From contig NZ_BJTV01000001.1 of assembly GCF_007176755.1 (NCBI RefSeq), positions 682,001 through 746,000 of the forward strand: a DNA stretch of 64,000 nucleotides, given 5' to 3'. The DNA is from Streptomyces sp. 1-11. GTDB lineage: Bacteria > Actinomycetota > Actinomycetes > Streptomycetales > Streptomycetaceae. The notes under the pieces were generated by a model, which worked only from the letters and a program-made list of their open reading frames with translations, did no database searches and was not told the DNA's origin. Both the position numbers and the translations under genes were made by a program. Shown piece by piece: positions 54,090 to 63,539 of this stretch (position 1 is its first letter; every line of letters starts with the position of its first letter).

Positions 54090-54476
54090 TTACTTGACCT
54101 CGACGGAGGCGCCGGCGCCCTTGAGGGACTCGGCGGCCTTCTCCGCGGCCTCCTTGTTGACCTTCTCGAGGACCGGCTTCGGGGTGCCGTCGACGAGGTC
54201 CTTGGCCTCCTTCAGACCCAGGGAGGTCAGCTCACGCACGACCTTGATGACCTGGATCTTCTTCTCGCCGGCGCCGGTGAGGATGACGTCGAACTCGTCC
54301 TTCTCCTCGGCGGCCTCAGCGGCCGGGGCGCCCGGGGCGCCGGCGGCGGCGACGGCGACCGGAGCGGCGGCGGTGACGTCGAACTTCTCCTCGAAGGCCT
54401 TCACGAACTCGGAGAGCTCGATGAGGGTCATCTCCTCGAACTGCGCGAGCAGGTCTTCCTGGCTGAGCTTCGCCAT
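54090..54476 (-). CDS. rplL: 50S ribosomal protein L7/L12
   Basis: A 128-residue stalk protein, present in several copies per ribosome, that recruits translational GTPases. The N-terminal dimer domain ([20 protein letters not shown]), Ala/Gly-rich hinge ([19 protein letters not shown]) and C-terminal domain ([20 protein letters not shown]) are complete. ATG 54476 has ggaagga upstream. It follows rplJ after 116 bp. Confidence 0.98.
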   Translation of the reverse strand: MAKLSQEDLLAQFEEMTLIELSEFVKAFEEKFDVTAAAPVAVAAAGAPGAPAAEAAEEKDEFDVILTGAGEKKIQVIKVVRELTSLGLKEAKDLVDGTPKPVLEKVNKEAAEKAAESLKGAGASVEVK

Positions 54477-54592
54477 GATGGGCGATCCTTCCACTAATTC
54501 GGCAGGTGCCGGATGTACATGAGTGGCGGGCGTACGTTGGCCCGCTGTGACCCCGGCCGCCTCAGGCGGCCCGGATCAGAAAGCGAGCCGAA

Positions 54593-55123
54593 TTACTCGG
54601 CACCGCCCTGCTCGGCCTGCTTGGCGCGAAGCGCGTCCACGGTGCGGACGAGCTTCGACGGGAGCGCCTGGAAGAGCGCGGCAGCCTGGGACTGCTTGCC
54701 CTTCATGGCGCCCGCCAGCTTGGCGAGCAGAACCTCGCGGGACTCGAGGTCCGCAAGCTTCTTGATCTCGTCGGCGGACAGCGCCTTGCCGTCAAGGACA
54801 CCGCCCTTGATGACGAGATTCGGGTTGTCCTTGGCGAAGTCACGGAGACCCTTCGCCGACTCCACCGGGTCACCGGTGACGAAGGCGACAGCCGTCGGAC
54901 CAGCGAAGAGCTGGTCGTCCAGCGTGATCCCGGCCTCGTTGGCCGCAATCTTGGTCAGCGTGTTCTTCACCACGGCGTACTGGGCGTTCTCACCGAGCGA
55001 CCGGCGCAGCGTCTTGAGCTGCGCCACGGTGAGACCGCGGTACTCGGTCAGCACGGCGGCGTTGGAGCTGCGGAACTTGTCCGTCAGCTCGGCAACCGCG
55101 GCAGCCTTGTCGGGCCTCGCCAT
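54593..55123 (-). CDS. rplJ: 50S ribosomal protein L10
   Basis: A 176-residue L10 that anchors L12 dimers at the stalk base and, with L12, usually represses its own mRNA. It starts at ATG 55123 ([20 protein letters not shown]) with AAGGAGG upstream. The open frame extends to 55270 through the leader. The C-terminal helix ([12 protein letters not shown]) is the L12-binding part. Confidence 0.97.
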   Translation of the reverse strand: MARPDKAAAVAELTDKFRSSNAAVLTEYRGLTVAQLKTLRRSLGENAQYAVVKNTLTKIAANEAGITLDDQLFAGPTAVAFVTGDPVESAKGLRDFAKDNPNLVIKGGVLDGKALSADEIKKLADLESREVLLAKLAGAMKGKQSQAAALFQALPSKLVRTVDALRAKQAEQGGAE

Positions 55124-55440
55124 AGAGCCTCGGCCTCCTTCCGGGTGATTCTGACCGCGCGGACCCGAAGGAGGACTGGGGAAAACGAAACGCCCCGGCG
55201 CAGGCGCTCGGGGCGGACTCGACCGGCGGAACGCGCCGGGGCGCGTACGAATCCGGGAGTACTTCCACACTCACCTGCGCGGGTCGTCCACTTTGCAGCG
55301 GATCCTTCGGCCACCACACCCTCGTTCGAACGTGCGGCAACGACCAGCGGTCTTTGGCTTCGGTAGGAGAGTACGGGACCGGGGCACCGTCGAGCAAATC
55401 GGGCTCCACGGAGCTGCCCCGGTCCTGGTTCGGCGGCCGG
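55124..55440 (-). other. rplJ leader region
   Basis: 317 bp between the lipoprotein stop and rplJ, with no gene. It should contain the rplJL promoter and an L10-binding leader RNA. The clear structure is the terminator-like hairpin at 55178-55243. Confidence 0.6.
55178..55243 (-). promoter_or_regulatory. Terminator-like hairpin in the rplJ leader (attenuator)
   Basis: On the minus strand, CGCCCCGGCGC (55243-55233) pairs perfectly with GCGCCGGGGCG (55201-55191) and is followed by TTTCGTTTTCCCC. This is a good intrinsic-terminator shape located ~55-70 nt before rplJ. It suggests attenuation of rplJL, perhaps through L10-L12 binding to the leader. Confidence 0.6.
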
Positions 55441-56397
55441 TCAGGAGGTGCTGACGCCGCTGCCGGAGGCGGTGCTGCTGCCCGAGACGGTGCCGCCGCC
55501 CGAGACGGTGCCGCCGCCCGAGGCGCCGCCGGCCTTCATCAGGTCCTTGAAGTCCTTGGTGTCGGCGGCCGGGGGCGCCTCCGCGGTGACCCGCACGCCG
55601 TAGTGGCTGTAGAGAGCCGTGCTGGTCATGGTGCCGGCGGTCATCTTCGCCTTCTCGACCTTCTTGACCAGCAGGTCCTGGTCGTTGACCCAGATGTCGA
55701 CGGTCTCCGTGCTGACGCCCGCCTGGCTGAGCTGCTTCTTCAGGTCGGAGAGCTGGCGGGCGTCGAGGCCGCTGTTCTTGCCCGCGAGGTCCGCGACGTC
55801 CACCGTGCCGGAGTAGTGCGTGGTGGCGACGCCGGAGACCTGCTCCTCGCCGACCTTCTTCACGTCACCGGAGGCCAGCAGCAGCTTCACCGACTGGTTC
55901 GGCGTGGTGTTCTGCATCTGGTCCTTCATGTACGCGCCGGAGCCGCCGCCGAGCTTGGCGAGGTCGTCGTAGGCGTACCGGATCCAGTGCTTGCCGCCGG
56001 ACTGCCGGGCGAACTGCTCGCTCATCCTGGCGTAGTAGGCGTCCGGCAGGTAGCGCGCCTCCATGGAGGAGGTGCCGGCCTTGCGCATCGCCTCCGCCAG
56101 CTTGCCGCCGGTGTAGGTGATGGTCAGGTTGCCCTTCATGCCGTCGCCCCAGGCCAGGGCGCCGTTCGCGGTCATCGACATGGTGTCGCCGATGGTGGTG
56201 GTGGAGCGGACCTCGGCCGAGTCCGCCTTGTCGGTGGACTTCTCCGCGGAGCGCAGGGCGGCGAGGGGGTTGGCGTGGGTCAGGCTTCTGCCGGCCGCCT
56301 TGTCGCCGGAGCTCTCCCCGCCGCAGGCGGCGACTCCGGCCAGCGCGGTGACCACCACGGCGGAGAGGGCCACGCGGCGTGCGGTCGTGCTCTTCAT
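55441..56397 (-). CDS. Lipoprotein, possibly LppX/LprAFG-like
   Basis: A 318-residue predicted lipoprotein. The signal ends in the lipobox LAGVAACGG with Cys25. The mature domain (VKKVGEEQVSGVATTHYSGT, VDIWVNDQDLLVKKVEK) resembles the lipid-binding LppX/LprAFG fold. That is a judgement by eye. The C-terminus is a Ser/Gly/Thr tail with repeats of GGGTVS. ATG 56397 is followed by MKSTTARRVALS. It sits between rplA and rplJ on the same strand, after a terminator. Confidence 0.75.
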   Translation of the reverse strand: MKSTTARRVALSAVVVTALAGVAACGGESSGDKAAGRSLTHANPLAALRSAEKSTDKADSAEVRSTTTIGDTMSMTANGALAWGDGMKGNLTITYTGGKLAEAMRKAGTSSMEARYLPDAYYARMSEQFARQSGGKHWIRYAYDDLAKLGGGSGAYMKDQMQNTTPNQSVKLLLASGDVKKVGEEQVSGVATTHYSGTVDVADLAGKNSGLDARQLSDLKKQLSQAGVSTETVDIWVNDQDLLVKKVEKAKMTAGTMTSTALYSHYGVRVTAEAPPAADTKDFKDLMKAGGASGGGTVSGGGTVSGSSTASGSGVSTS

Positions 56398-56475
56398 TCG
56401 TCCTACCCCCATGCGAGTCCGGTGCCTGCACCGTAGCCCAGGCCGCTGACAGTCGTACGACAGTCCGCACAAAGA

Positions 56476-56518
56476 AAGGACGGACCCCGCACCTCGGAGG
56501 TTGCGGGGTCCGCCCTTT
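56476..56518 (-). terminator. rplKA operon terminator
   Basis: An 11-bp stem (cggaccccgca / tgcggggtccg), extended by cct/agg inside and aaagg/ccttt outside, starts ~40 bp past the rplA stop. On the minus strand it is followed by TCCTTTCTTTGTG. Confidence 0.85.
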
Positions 56519-56559
56519 GCTTACGCGTCCGTGACGCGGCTACCGGGTGAGCGGGGGGC

Positions 56560-57285
56560 TCAGACGGCGGCCGGGTCCTCCTCGACGAGGAGGTTGCGGG
56601 TGCGGTTCGAGTCGACCGGGATGCCGGGGCCCATCGTGGTGCTGATGGCGGCCTTCTTGATGTAGCGACCCTTGGCGGCGGACGGCTTCAGACGGAGGAT
56701 CTCCTCCAGGGCCGCGCCGTAGTTCTCCACCAGCTGGGCGTCCTCGAAGGACGTCTTGCCGATGATGAAGTGCAGGTTCGAGTGCTTGTCGACGCGGAAC
56801 TCGATCTTGCCGCCCTTGATCTCCGTCACGGCCTTGGCGGTGTCGGGGGTCACGGTGCCGGTCTTCGGGTTCGGCATCAGACCACGCGGGCCGAGGACGC
56901 GGCCGAGGCGGCCGACCTTGCCCATGAGGTCCGGGGTGGCGACGACGGCGTCGAAGTCCAGACGGCCCTTCGCCACCTCGTCGATCAGCTCGTCGGAGCC
57001 GACGATGTCGGCGCCCGCGGCACGCGCGGCCTCGGCACGGTCACCGGTCGCGAAGACCAGGACCCGGGCGGTCTTACCGGTGCCGTGCGGAAGGTTCACG
57101 GTGCCACGGACCATCTGGTCGGCCTTGCGCGGGTCGACACCCAGGCGGAAGGCGACCTCGACGGTGCCGTCGAACTTGGTCGTGGAGGTCTCCTTGGCGA
57201 GACGGACGGCCTCGAGCGGGGCGTACAGCTTCTCCCGGTCGACCTTGGCGTCCGCAGCGCGGAGAGCCTTGCTGCGCTTGCTCAC
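56560..57285 (-). CDS. rplA: 50S ribosomal protein L1
   Basis: A 241-residue L1 of the mobile stalk near the E site. GTG 57285 with AGGAG upstream gives [20 protein letters not shown]. The signature [20 protein letters not shown] is intact. It follows rplK after 96 bp and ends at a strong terminator. Confidence 0.97.
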   Translation of the reverse strand: MSKRSKALRAADAKVDREKLYAPLEAVRLAKETSTTKFDGTVEVAFRLGVDPRKADQMVRGTVNLPHGTGKTARVLVFATGDRAEAARAAGADIVGSDELIDEVAKGRLDFDAVVATPDLMGKVGRLGRVLGPRGLMPNPKTGTVTPDTAKAVTEIKGGKIEFRVDKHSNLHFIIGKTSFEDAQLVENYGAALEEILRLKPSAAKGRYIKKAAISTTMGPGIPVDSNRTRNLLVEEDPAAV

Positions 57286-57381
57286 AACTGCTCCTGTGGG
57301 TTCTGTGAGGAGTCGTGGTACGGGCCGAGCAGGCCCTGCCACGTGCGGCCTTTCAGGGCCGCATGACTACGGGGTGGGGAA

Positions 57382-57816
57382 TCAGCCCTCGACCGTGATG
57401 CCCATGGAACGGGCGGTGCCGGCGATGATCTTCGACGCGGCGTCCAGGTCGTTGGCGTTGAGGTCGGGCAGCTTGGTCTGGGCGATCTCGCGGACCTGCG
57501 CCTCGGTGATCTTGGCGACCTTGGTCTTGTGCGGCTCGCCGGAGCCCTTCTCCACGCCCGCGGCCTTGAGGATCATCTTCGCGGCCGGCGGCGTCTTGGT
57601 GACGAAGGTGAAGGAGCGGTCCTCGTAGACCGTGATCTCCACCGGGATCACCCAGCCACGCTGCGACTCGGTCGCGGCGTTGTAGGCCTTGCAGAACTCC
57701 ATGATGTTGACGCCGTGCTGACCCAGCGCCGGGCCGACCGGCGGGGCCGGGTTCGCCGCACCGGCGTTGATCTGGAGCTTGATGAGCCCCGTGACCTTCT
57801 TCTTCTTGGGAGGCAT
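57382..57816 (-). CDS. rplK: 50S ribosomal protein L11
   Basis: A 144-residue L11 that, with 23S rRNA, forms the GTPase-associated centre, is needed for the RelA stringent response and is the thiostrepton contact. It starts at ATG 57816 ([20 protein letters not shown]) with a ribosome binding site upstream. The Pro-rich [20 protein letters not shown] is wild type in appearance. It follows a terminator after nusG. Confidence 0.97.
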
Positions 57817-57918
57817 AGCTCTCCGGGTCCTTTCGATTCGGGTCCTGCCCGCTTCCGGGGACCACCCGGACGCAGGCATACCGCACAACGATAACGGGTA
57901 TAGATGCGCGGCTGAAAA

Positions 57919-57963
57919 CCGTGCAGGTCAGGCGGACGCCGAGCGCCTGCCTGACCTGCACGG
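57919..57963 (-). terminator. Terminator between nusG and rplK
   Basis: A perfect 15-bp stem (ccgtgcaggtcaggc / gcctgacctgcacgg) with a 15-nt loop that can pair further inside. On the minus strand it is followed by TTTTC. It lies 21 bp past the nusG stop, so rplKA must have a promoter within the next ~100 bp. Confidence 0.85.
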
Positions 57964-57984
57964 AAGCAGTTCGTCCAGAAAGAA

Positions 57985-58833
57985 CTAGTTCTTCTGGATC
58001 TGGTCGAAGGAGAGCTCGACCGGCGTCTCGCGGCCGAAGATCTCCACCAGGCCCTTGACCTTCTTCGAGTCGGGGTTGATCTCGTTGATGGTCGCCTGGA
58101 GCGTGGCGAACGGGCCGTCGGTGACGGTGACCGAGTCGCCGACCTCGAAGTCCAGCACCTGGACCTCGACCTTGCGCTGCGGGGCGGGCTTGCCCTCGGC
58201 CTCGGCGGCCTCGCGGGCGGCCTTCTCCTCGGCCTCCGGGGCGAGCATCTTGACGATCTCGTCCAGGGTCAGCGGGTACGGGTCGTAGGCGTTGCCGACG
58301 AAGCCGGTGACACCCGGGGTGTTGCGGACGACGCCCCAGGACTCGTTCGTCAGGTCCATGCGGACCAGGACGTAACCCGGCAGCTTGTTCTGCTTGATCG
58401 TCTTGCGGTCGCCGTTCTTGATCTGGACGACCTCTTCCTGCGGCACCTCGGCCTGGAAGATGTAGTCCTCGACGTTCAGCGAGACGGCGCGCTGCTCCAG
58501 GTTGGTCTTCACGCGGTTCTCGTAACCGGCGTAGGTGTGGATGACGTACCACTCGCCGGGCAGGGTGCGGAGCTCCTCACGCAGGGCCTGGACCGGGTCG
58601 ACGGGCTCCGCCGGCTCCTCCTCGGCCTCCGCGACCGGGGCGGCGGTCTCGTCGTCCTCGACGTCCGCGCCGCCCTCGTCCTCGACGTGCAGGGCGGCCT
58701 CCTCGGCCGGCTCCCCCAGTTCGGCCTCGGCAGCCTCGAACTCGTCGCGCTCGTCCGCGCCTTCGACGATGTCGAGCTCGTCGTCCACCGTCTCGTCCGG
58801 CTCGATTGCGTCGTTCAGGTTCGGGTCAGACAC
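57985..58833 (-). CDS. nusG: Transcription termination/antitermination factor NusG
   Basis: 282 residues. The first ~95 residues are an acidic extension (DEPDE-type, [20 protein letters not shown]). The NGN domain then starts at [20 protein letters not shown], and a C-terminal KOW domain follows ([20 protein letters not shown]). The factor binds RNA polymerase and links it to Rho or to S10 of the leading ribosome. GTG 58833. It follows secE by 80 bp. Confidence 0.97.
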   Translation of the reverse strand: MSDPNLNDAIEPDETVDDELDIVEGADERDEFEAAEAELGEPAEEAALHVEDEGGADVEDDETAAPVAEAEEEPAEPVDPVQALREELRTLPGEWYVIHTYAGYENRVKTNLEQRAVSLNVEDYIFQAEVPQEEVVQIKNGDRKTIKQNKLPGYVLVRMDLTNESWGVVRNTPGVTGFVGNAYDPYPLTLDEIVKMLAPEAEEKAAREAAEAEGKPAPQRKVEVQVLDFEVGDSVTVTDGPFATLQATINEINPDSKKVKGLVEIFGRETPVELSFDQIQKN

Positions 58834-58913
58834 GATGGCTGCTTCTTCCTGGATACATAGGGGTGGAACATGCGAAAACGGGCGCCGGTACCACGGCGCC
58901 CTTCGCTCTGGGC

Positions 58914-59198
58914 TCAGCCGAAGACGTACTTGGCCGCGTGGTTGAGCCCATAGTCAATCACGGTCACCAGGGCGATCATGATGGCGACGAAGAAGATCAC
59001 CACGGTGGTGTACGACGTCAGCTGGTTGCGCGAGGGCCAGACGACCTTGCGGAGTTCCGCGACGATCTGGCGGTAGAAGATGGCCAGGCGCTTCAGCGGG
59101 CCCTTCTTGCCGCGCTTGCCGCCCTTGCGGTTCTTCTTCGACTCGGGCACCTGGTCCTGAGCATCAGGCGTGTCGATGGAGCCCACGGCGTCCGTCAT
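58914..59198 (-). CDS. secE: Protein translocase subunit SecE
   Basis: 94 residues with an N-terminal charged region ([20 protein letters not shown]), the SecE amphipathic signature ([20 protein letters not shown]) and one membrane helix to about residue 85. It clamps SecY. First gene of the secE-nusG pair, about 107 bp downstream of tRNA-Trp. Confidence 0.97.
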   Translation of the reverse strand: MTDAVGSIDTPDAQDQVPESKKNRKGGKRGKKGPLKRLAIFYRQIVAELRKVVWPSRNQLTSYTTVVIFFVAIMIALVTVIDYGLNHAAKYVFG

Positions 59199-59305
59199 GC
59201 GTCCTCACCTGATCCCGGGTCGTGGCCGTGCCGCGCCCGGTTTCTGAGCCGCACGGCGGTGCATTGCTGTACGTACACGCGCACACATCCTGGCGGTGTG
59301 TGTAG

Positions 59306-59378
59306 CAGGGCCGGAGGGACTTGAACCCCCAACCGCTGGTTTTGGAGACCAGTGCTCTACCAATTGAGCTACGACCCT
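59306..59378 (-). tRNA. trpT: tRNA-Trp (CCA)
   Basis: A 73-nt gene read on the minus strand, from AGGGTCGTAGCTCAATTGG to the discriminator G. The 7-bp acceptor stem is AGGGTCG/CGGCCCT. The anticodon arm is CTGGT-CTCCAAA-ACCAG with anticodon CCA, and the T-loop is TTCAAGT. The 3' CCA is not encoded. A tRNA-Trp gene ahead of secE is the usual actinobacterial arrangement. Confidence 0.96.
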
Positions 59379-59638
59379 TTGTGTGTCCCCCAACGTACCG
59401 CATCCGGCCGGGTGCTCGGTGTGCACCGGCTGCGTTGCGGCTGCTGAAGGCCAACGAGGGAAGAGTGTACGTGGTCCGGGGCCCGGCGTCGAACAGAAAG
59501 GCCCGGTCCGGGGTCCTCCGAGTGAAGATCGTCCAGGCCGGAGGCGGGATTCGGACCCGTGTTCACGCCTCGACCCGATGCTGTTCAGTCTGTGAAACCC
59601 GTGTGCCGGGGTCATTTCCGGTCTGGAACGATGGGCGC

Positions 59639-60865
59639 ATGAGCGCTGCAACCCCTCCCACCGAGCGCCGGGTCTCCGCCCGAGTCGGCGCGATCTCCGA
59701 GTCCGCCACCCTCGCCGTGGACGCAAAGGCCAAGGCCCTGAAGGCCGCCGGGCGTCCGGTGATCGGCTTCGGCGCCGGTGAGCCCGACTTCCCGACTCCG
59801 GACTACATCGTCGACGCGGCCGTCGAGGCCTGCAAGAACCCGAAGTACCACCGGTACACGCCGGCCGGCGGCCTGCCGGAGCTGAAGGCGGCGATCGCGG
59901 CGAAGACGCTGCGCGACTCCGGCTGGGAGCCCGACGTCTCGCAGATCCTGGTCACCAACGGCGGCAAGCAGGCCATCTACGAGGCGTTCGCCGCGATCCT
60001 CGACCCGGGCGACGAGGTCATCGTCCCGGCGCCGTACTGGACCACGTACCCGGAGTCGATCCGCCTGGCCGGCGGCGTCCCGGTCGACGTCGTCGCCGAC
60101 GAGACCACCGGCTACCGCGTCACCGTCGAGCAGCTCGAGGCGGCGCGCACCGACAGGACCAAGGTCGTCCTCTTCGTCTCCCCGTCCAACCCGACCGGTG
60201 CGGTGTACTCCGAGGCCGAGACCGAGGCGATCGGCCGCTGGGCCGCCGAGCACGGCCTGTGGGTGCTGACGGACGAGATCTACGAGCACCTGGTCTACGG
60301 CGACGCGTCCGCCGTGTCCCTGCCGGCGCTGCTGCCCGAGCTGCGCGACAAGTGCATCGTGGTCAACGGCGTCGCCAAGACGTATGCCATGACCGGCTGG
60401 CGGGTGGGCTGGGTCATCGGCCCGAAGGACGTGGTCAAGGCCGCGACGAACCTGCAGTCGCACGCCACCTCGAACGTCTCCAACGTGGCCCAGGTGGCCG
60501 CCCTCGCCGCCGTCTCCGGCGACCTGGAGGCCGTGGCGAAGATGCGCGAGGCCTTCGACCGGCGCCGCCGGACCATCGTGCGGATGCTCAACGAGATCGA
60601 CGGCGTGCTCTGCCCGGAGCCCGAGGGCGCCTTCTACGCCTACCCGTCGGTCAAGGCCCTGCTCGGCAAGGAGATCCGCGGCAAGCGCCCGCAGGACACC
60701 GTCGAGCTGGCCGCGCTCATCCTGGAGGAGGCCGAGGTCGCGGTCGTCCCGGGCGAGGCCTTCGGCACGCCGGGCTACCTGCGGCTGTCGTACGCGCTCG
60801 GCGACGAGGACCTCGTCGAGGGCGTGAGCCGGATCCAGAAGCTGCTGGCGGAGGCGCGGGACTAG
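59639..60865 (+). CDS. aspC: Pyridoxal-phosphate aminotransferase, aspartate aminotransferase type
   Basis: A 408-residue class I aminotransferase of fold type I. The PLP lysine is in [18 protein letters not shown]. The substrate and cofactor motifs include [12 protein letters not shown], the aspartate in [12 protein letters not shown] and the C-terminal arginine in LRLSYAL. ATG 59639 gives [20 protein letters not shown]; the open frame further upstream crosses tRNA-Trp and is not coding. The specificity (aspartate versus aromatic or alanine) is not certain from sequence. It is divergent from the secE side and followed by a terminator. Confidence 0.93.
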   Translation: MSAATPPTERRVSARVGAISESATLAVDAKAKALKAAGRPVIGFGAGEPDFPTPDYIVDAAVEACKNPKYHRYTPAGGLPELKAAIAAKTLRDSGWEPDVSQILVTNGGKQAIYEAFAAILDPGDEVIVPAPYWTTYPESIRLAGGVPVDVVADETTGYRVTVEQLEAARTDRTKVVLFVSPSNPTGAVYSEAETEAIGRWAAEHGLWVLTDEIYEHLVYGDASAVSLPALLPELRDKCIVVNGVAKTYAMTGWRVGWVIGPKDVVKAATNLQSHATSNVSNVAQVAALAAVSGDLEAVAKMREAFDRRRRTIVRMLNEIDGVLCPEPEGAFYAYPSVKALLGKEIRGKRPQDTVELAALILEEAEVAVVPGEAFGTPGYLRLSYALGDEDLVEGVSRIQKLLAEARD

Positions 60866-60888
60866 TTCCCGCCCGTCCGGGCACCAGA

Positions 60889-60922
60889 AGCGGGCCGTCT
60901 CCCTCCGGGGAGGCGGCCCGCT
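60889..60922 (+). terminator. aspC terminator
   Basis: A 15-bp stem with one G-T pair (agcgggccgtctccc / gggaggcggcccgct) around loop tccg, 23 bp beyond the aspC stop. Confidence 0.8.
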
Positions 60923-60994
60923 CCTGTGTGCGGGCAAGACCACGAACGGGGAAACGGCTACCGGTACGGCGGTGACGTGCGGCAGGATCTGGGA

Positions 60995-62035
60995 ATGGAG
61001 CGTGTACGTGATCTCTCTGGACTGCCGAAGGCCCATCTGCACCTGCACTTCACCGGCTCGATGCGGCCGGCGACCGTCCTGGAGCTGGCCGACAAGTACG
61101 GCGTGCGCCTGCCCGATGCCCTGACCGAGGCCCTGACCAGCGGGGAACCGCCGCGGCTGCGGGCGACGGACGAGCGCGGATGGTTCCGCTTCCAGCGGCT
61201 GTACGACGCCGCGCGCTCCTGCCTCAGAGCGCCCGAGGACATCCAGCGGCTGGTGCGCGAGGCCGCGGAGGAGGACCTGCGGGACGGTTCGGGCTGGCTG
61301 GAGATCCAGGTGGACCCCACCTCGTACGCGCCCCGGCTGGGCGGTCTGATCCCGGCCCTGGAGATCATCCTGGACGCGGTGGACACGACGTCGCGGGAGA
61401 CCGGGCTCGACATGCGGGTGCTGGTGGCGGCGAACCGCATGAAGCACCCCCTGGACGCCCGTACGCTGGCCCGGCTCGCGGTGCGGTACGCCGACCGGGG
61501 CGTGGTCGGCTTCGGGCTGTCGAACGACGAGCGGCGCGGGATGGCGCGGGACTTCGACCGCGCGTTCCACATCGCGCGCGAGGGCGGCCTGCTGTCGGCC
61601 CCGCACGGCGGCGAGCTGGCCGGCGCGGCGTCGGTGCGCGACTGCCTGGACGATCTGCACGCCTCCCGGATCGGGCACGGGGTGCGCGCTGCGGAGGACC
61701 CACGGCTGCTGAAGCGGCTGGCGGACCGGGGCGTCACCTGCGAGGTGTGCCCGGCCTCCAATGTCGCGCTCGGCGTCTACGAGAAGCCCGGGGACGTCCC
61801 CCTGCGGACGCTCTTCGAGGCGGGCGTGCCGCTGGCCCTGGGCGCGGACGACCCCCTGCTCTTCGGTTCCCGCCTCGCGGCCCAGTACGACATCGCCCGG
61901 GAGCACCACAGCTTCACGGACGCCGAACTCGCCGAGCTGGCCCGCCAGTCCATCCGCGGTTCGGCCGCCCCGGACGACGTCAGGGCCCGTCTGCTGGCCG
62001 GCGTGGACGACTGGCTGACCGGCCCGGCCGCCTGA
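60995..62035 (+). CDS. add: Adenosine deaminase family protein
   Basis: A 346-residue metal-dependent deaminase that converts adenosine, or possibly adenine or a related purine, to the hypoxanthine form. Metal ligands are visible in LPKAHLHLHFTGS (HxH) and APHGGELAG (His, Glu). The catalytic histidine is in SRIGHGVRA, and the aspartates in LALGADDPLLFGS. CPASNVALGVY is family-typical. ATG 60995 gives MERVRDLSGLPKAH. The gene is convergent with murB. Confidence 0.92.
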   Translation: MERVRDLSGLPKAHLHLHFTGSMRPATVLELADKYGVRLPDALTEALTSGEPPRLRATDERGWFRFQRLYDAARSCLRAPEDIQRLVREAAEEDLRDGSGWLEIQVDPTSYAPRLGGLIPALEIILDAVDTTSRETGLDMRVLVAANRMKHPLDARTLARLAVRYADRGVVGFGLSNDERRGMARDFDRAFHIAREGGLLSAPHGGELAGAASVRDCLDDLHASRIGHGVRAAEDPRLLKRLADRGVTCEVCPASNVALGVYEKPGDVPLRTLFEAGVPLALGADDPLLFGSRLAAQYDIAREHHSFTDAELAELARQSIRGSAAPDDVRARLLAGVDDWLTGPAA

Positions 62036-62185
62036 ACGGGGTGTTCGGCGGGCGGGTGTTGTCAGCGGATCAGCACCTCGGGGCTCGCGCTGCGGGGTGC
62101 GTCCGGGGGGTGGCCGGGGCCGGCCGACGCGGTGTCCTGCCCGCCCGTACCGGGCCGGGACGCGCGCGGCGCCGGTCTCATGCCG

Positions 62186-63241
62186 TCACAGGCTGACGCC
62201 GACCGTCACTGGTTCGTTGACCAGCGTCACCCCGAAGGCCTCGCGGACCCCGGCGACGACCTCGCGGGCCAGGGCCAGCAGGTCCTCCGTGGTGGCGTCG
62301 CCCCGGTTGGTCAGGGCGAGGGTGTGCTTGGTGGAGATGCGGGCGGGCCCGGTGCCGTACCCCTTGGTGAAGCCGGCCTTGTCGATCAGCCAGGCCGCCG
62401 AGGTCTTGGTGCGGCCCTCCCCCGCCGGGTACGCCGGCGGCTCGGCGTCCTCGCCCAGCCGTTCCCGCACGCGCGCGTGGAAGGCGGCGAACTGCTCCTG
62501 GTCGAGGATCGGGTTGGTGAAGAAGGAGCCGGCGGACCAGGTGTCGTGGTCCTCGGGGTCGAGCACCATGCCCTTCCCGGCGCGCAGCTTCAGCACGGTC
62601 TCGCGGGCCGCGGCGAGCGGCACCCGGTCGCCCGGCTCGACGCCGAGCGCGCGGGCCGCCTCGGCGTACCGGACGGGCGCCGACAGGCCGCCCGCGTCCT
62701 CAAGACCGAAGCGGACCCGCAGCACGACGTAGCGCTCGGGGTCGGCCTTGAAGCGGCTGTGCCGGTAGGAGAAGGCGCATTCCTCGTTGGTCAGCGTGAC
62801 CGTCTGTCCGGCCCGGCGGTCGTAGGCGATCACCTCGGTGACCGTCGCGGAGACCTCCTGGCCGTAGGCGCCCACGTTCTGGATCGGCGTGGCGCCGGCG
62901 GAGCCCGGGATGCCGGCCAGGCACTCGATCCCGGCGAGCCCGGCCTCGACGCTGCGGGCGACGGCGTCGGTCCAGACCTCGCCGGCCGCCAGCTCCAGTG
63001 TGGTGCCGCGCAGTTCGACGCCGCGCGTGGCGATGCGCAGGGCGGTGCCGTCGAAGCCCTTGTCGCCGATGACCAGGTTCGAGCCGCCGCCGATGATCAG
63101 CAGCGGCGTCCCGGTGTCGTCGGCGCGGCGGACGGTGTCGACGACCTCCGCGTCGGTGGTGGCGGTGACCAGCCGGGCCGCGGGGCCGCCCAGCCGGAAG
63201 GTGGTCAGCGGGGCGAGGGGGGCGTCGTGGAGTTCCTGCAC
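62186..63241 (-). CDS. murB: UDP-N-acetylenolpyruvoylglucosamine reductase
   Basis: A 351-residue FAD enzyme that reduces UDP-GlcNAc-enolpyruvate to UDP-MurNAc. The FAD motifs are LLIIGGGSNLVIGDKGFDG and IPGSAGATPIQNVGAYGQE. The catalytic serine is in WSAGSFFTNP, and Tyr/Arg/Lys in SYRHSRFK make it a type I enzyme. GTG 63241 gives VQELHDAPLAPLTTFRLGGP; the open frame continues upstream through the tRNA-like gene and is not coding there. The ribosome binding site is weak. Confidence 0.96.
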   Translation of the reverse strand: MQELHDAPLAPLTTFRLGGPAARLVTATTDAEVVDTVRRADDTGTPLLIIGGGSNLVIGDKGFDGTALRIATRGVELRGTTLELAAGEVWTDAVARSVEAGLAGIECLAGIPGSAGATPIQNVGAYGQEVSATVTEVIAYDRRAGQTVTLTNEECAFSYRHSRFKADPERYVVLRVRFGLEDAGGLSAPVRYAEAARALGVEPGDRVPLAAARETVLKLRAGKGMVLDPEDHDTWSAGSFFTNPILDQEQFAAFHARVRERLGEDAEPPAYPAGEGRTKTSAAWLIDKAGFTKGYGTGPARISTKHTLALTNRGDATTEDLLALAREVVAGVREAFGVTLVNEPVTVGVSL

Positions 63242-63298
63242 GGGCCCAAGACTACGAGACACCGCCGGCGGCCCGGCGGCGCCCGCGCTCCCTGCGAG

Positions 63299-63392
63299 CG
63301 GAGAGGGCAGGATTCGAACCTGCGCGGGCCCCGAAGGACCCGACCTCAAGACATGCTCTCGGTCCCCGATGAGCCACTCCGGGCACCTCTCC
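63299..63392 (-). tRNA. Type-II tRNA-like gene, copy 1 (anticodon not assignable)
   Basis: 94 nt. The acceptor is GGAGAGG/CCTCTCC (7 bp) with discriminator G. The T arm is GCAGG-TTCGAAT-CCTGC (perfect), and the long variable arm is GGGTCC-TTCG-GGGCCC. The D arm CCCG/CGGG has a loop containing GTGG. These features resemble tRNA-Ser (or Sec). The middle 23 nt (GACCGAGAGCATGTCTTGAG then GTC) forms GACC/GGTC but no 5-bp stem with a 7-nt loop and U33. It may be a tRNA with an unusual anticodon arm, a pseudo-tRNA, or a tRNA-like RNA. No CCA is encoded. Located 58 bp upstream of murB. Confidence 0.55.
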
Positions 63393-63497
63393 CAGCTCCC
63401 GGCCCGGTCCCCCGCGCCGTTCACGAGTACAACCTTGCCAGCCGCCCCTGACGGCACGCTGACCCCCCGCTGACACGACCGCGCCGCACAAAAGCAA

Positions 63498-63531
63498 GAC
63501 GCGCGCAGGCCCGAAAAGCCACACGCGCGTC
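63498..63531 (-). terminator. Hairpin between the two tRNA-like copies
   Basis: An 8-bp stem (gacgcgcg / cgcgcgtc) encloses 18 nt that include ggc/gcc pairing. It lies immediately after the 3' end of copy 2 on the minus strand and probably terminates or trims that transcript. Confidence 0.5.
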
Positions 63532-63539
63532 CCACCTTG

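Noticed and set aside
63299..63392. Assignment of the tRNA-like genes as selenocysteine tRNA
   Set aside because: There is no UCA anticodon in a hairpin loop, the acceptor stem is 7 bp rather than 8, and the D stem is not the long 6-bp type.
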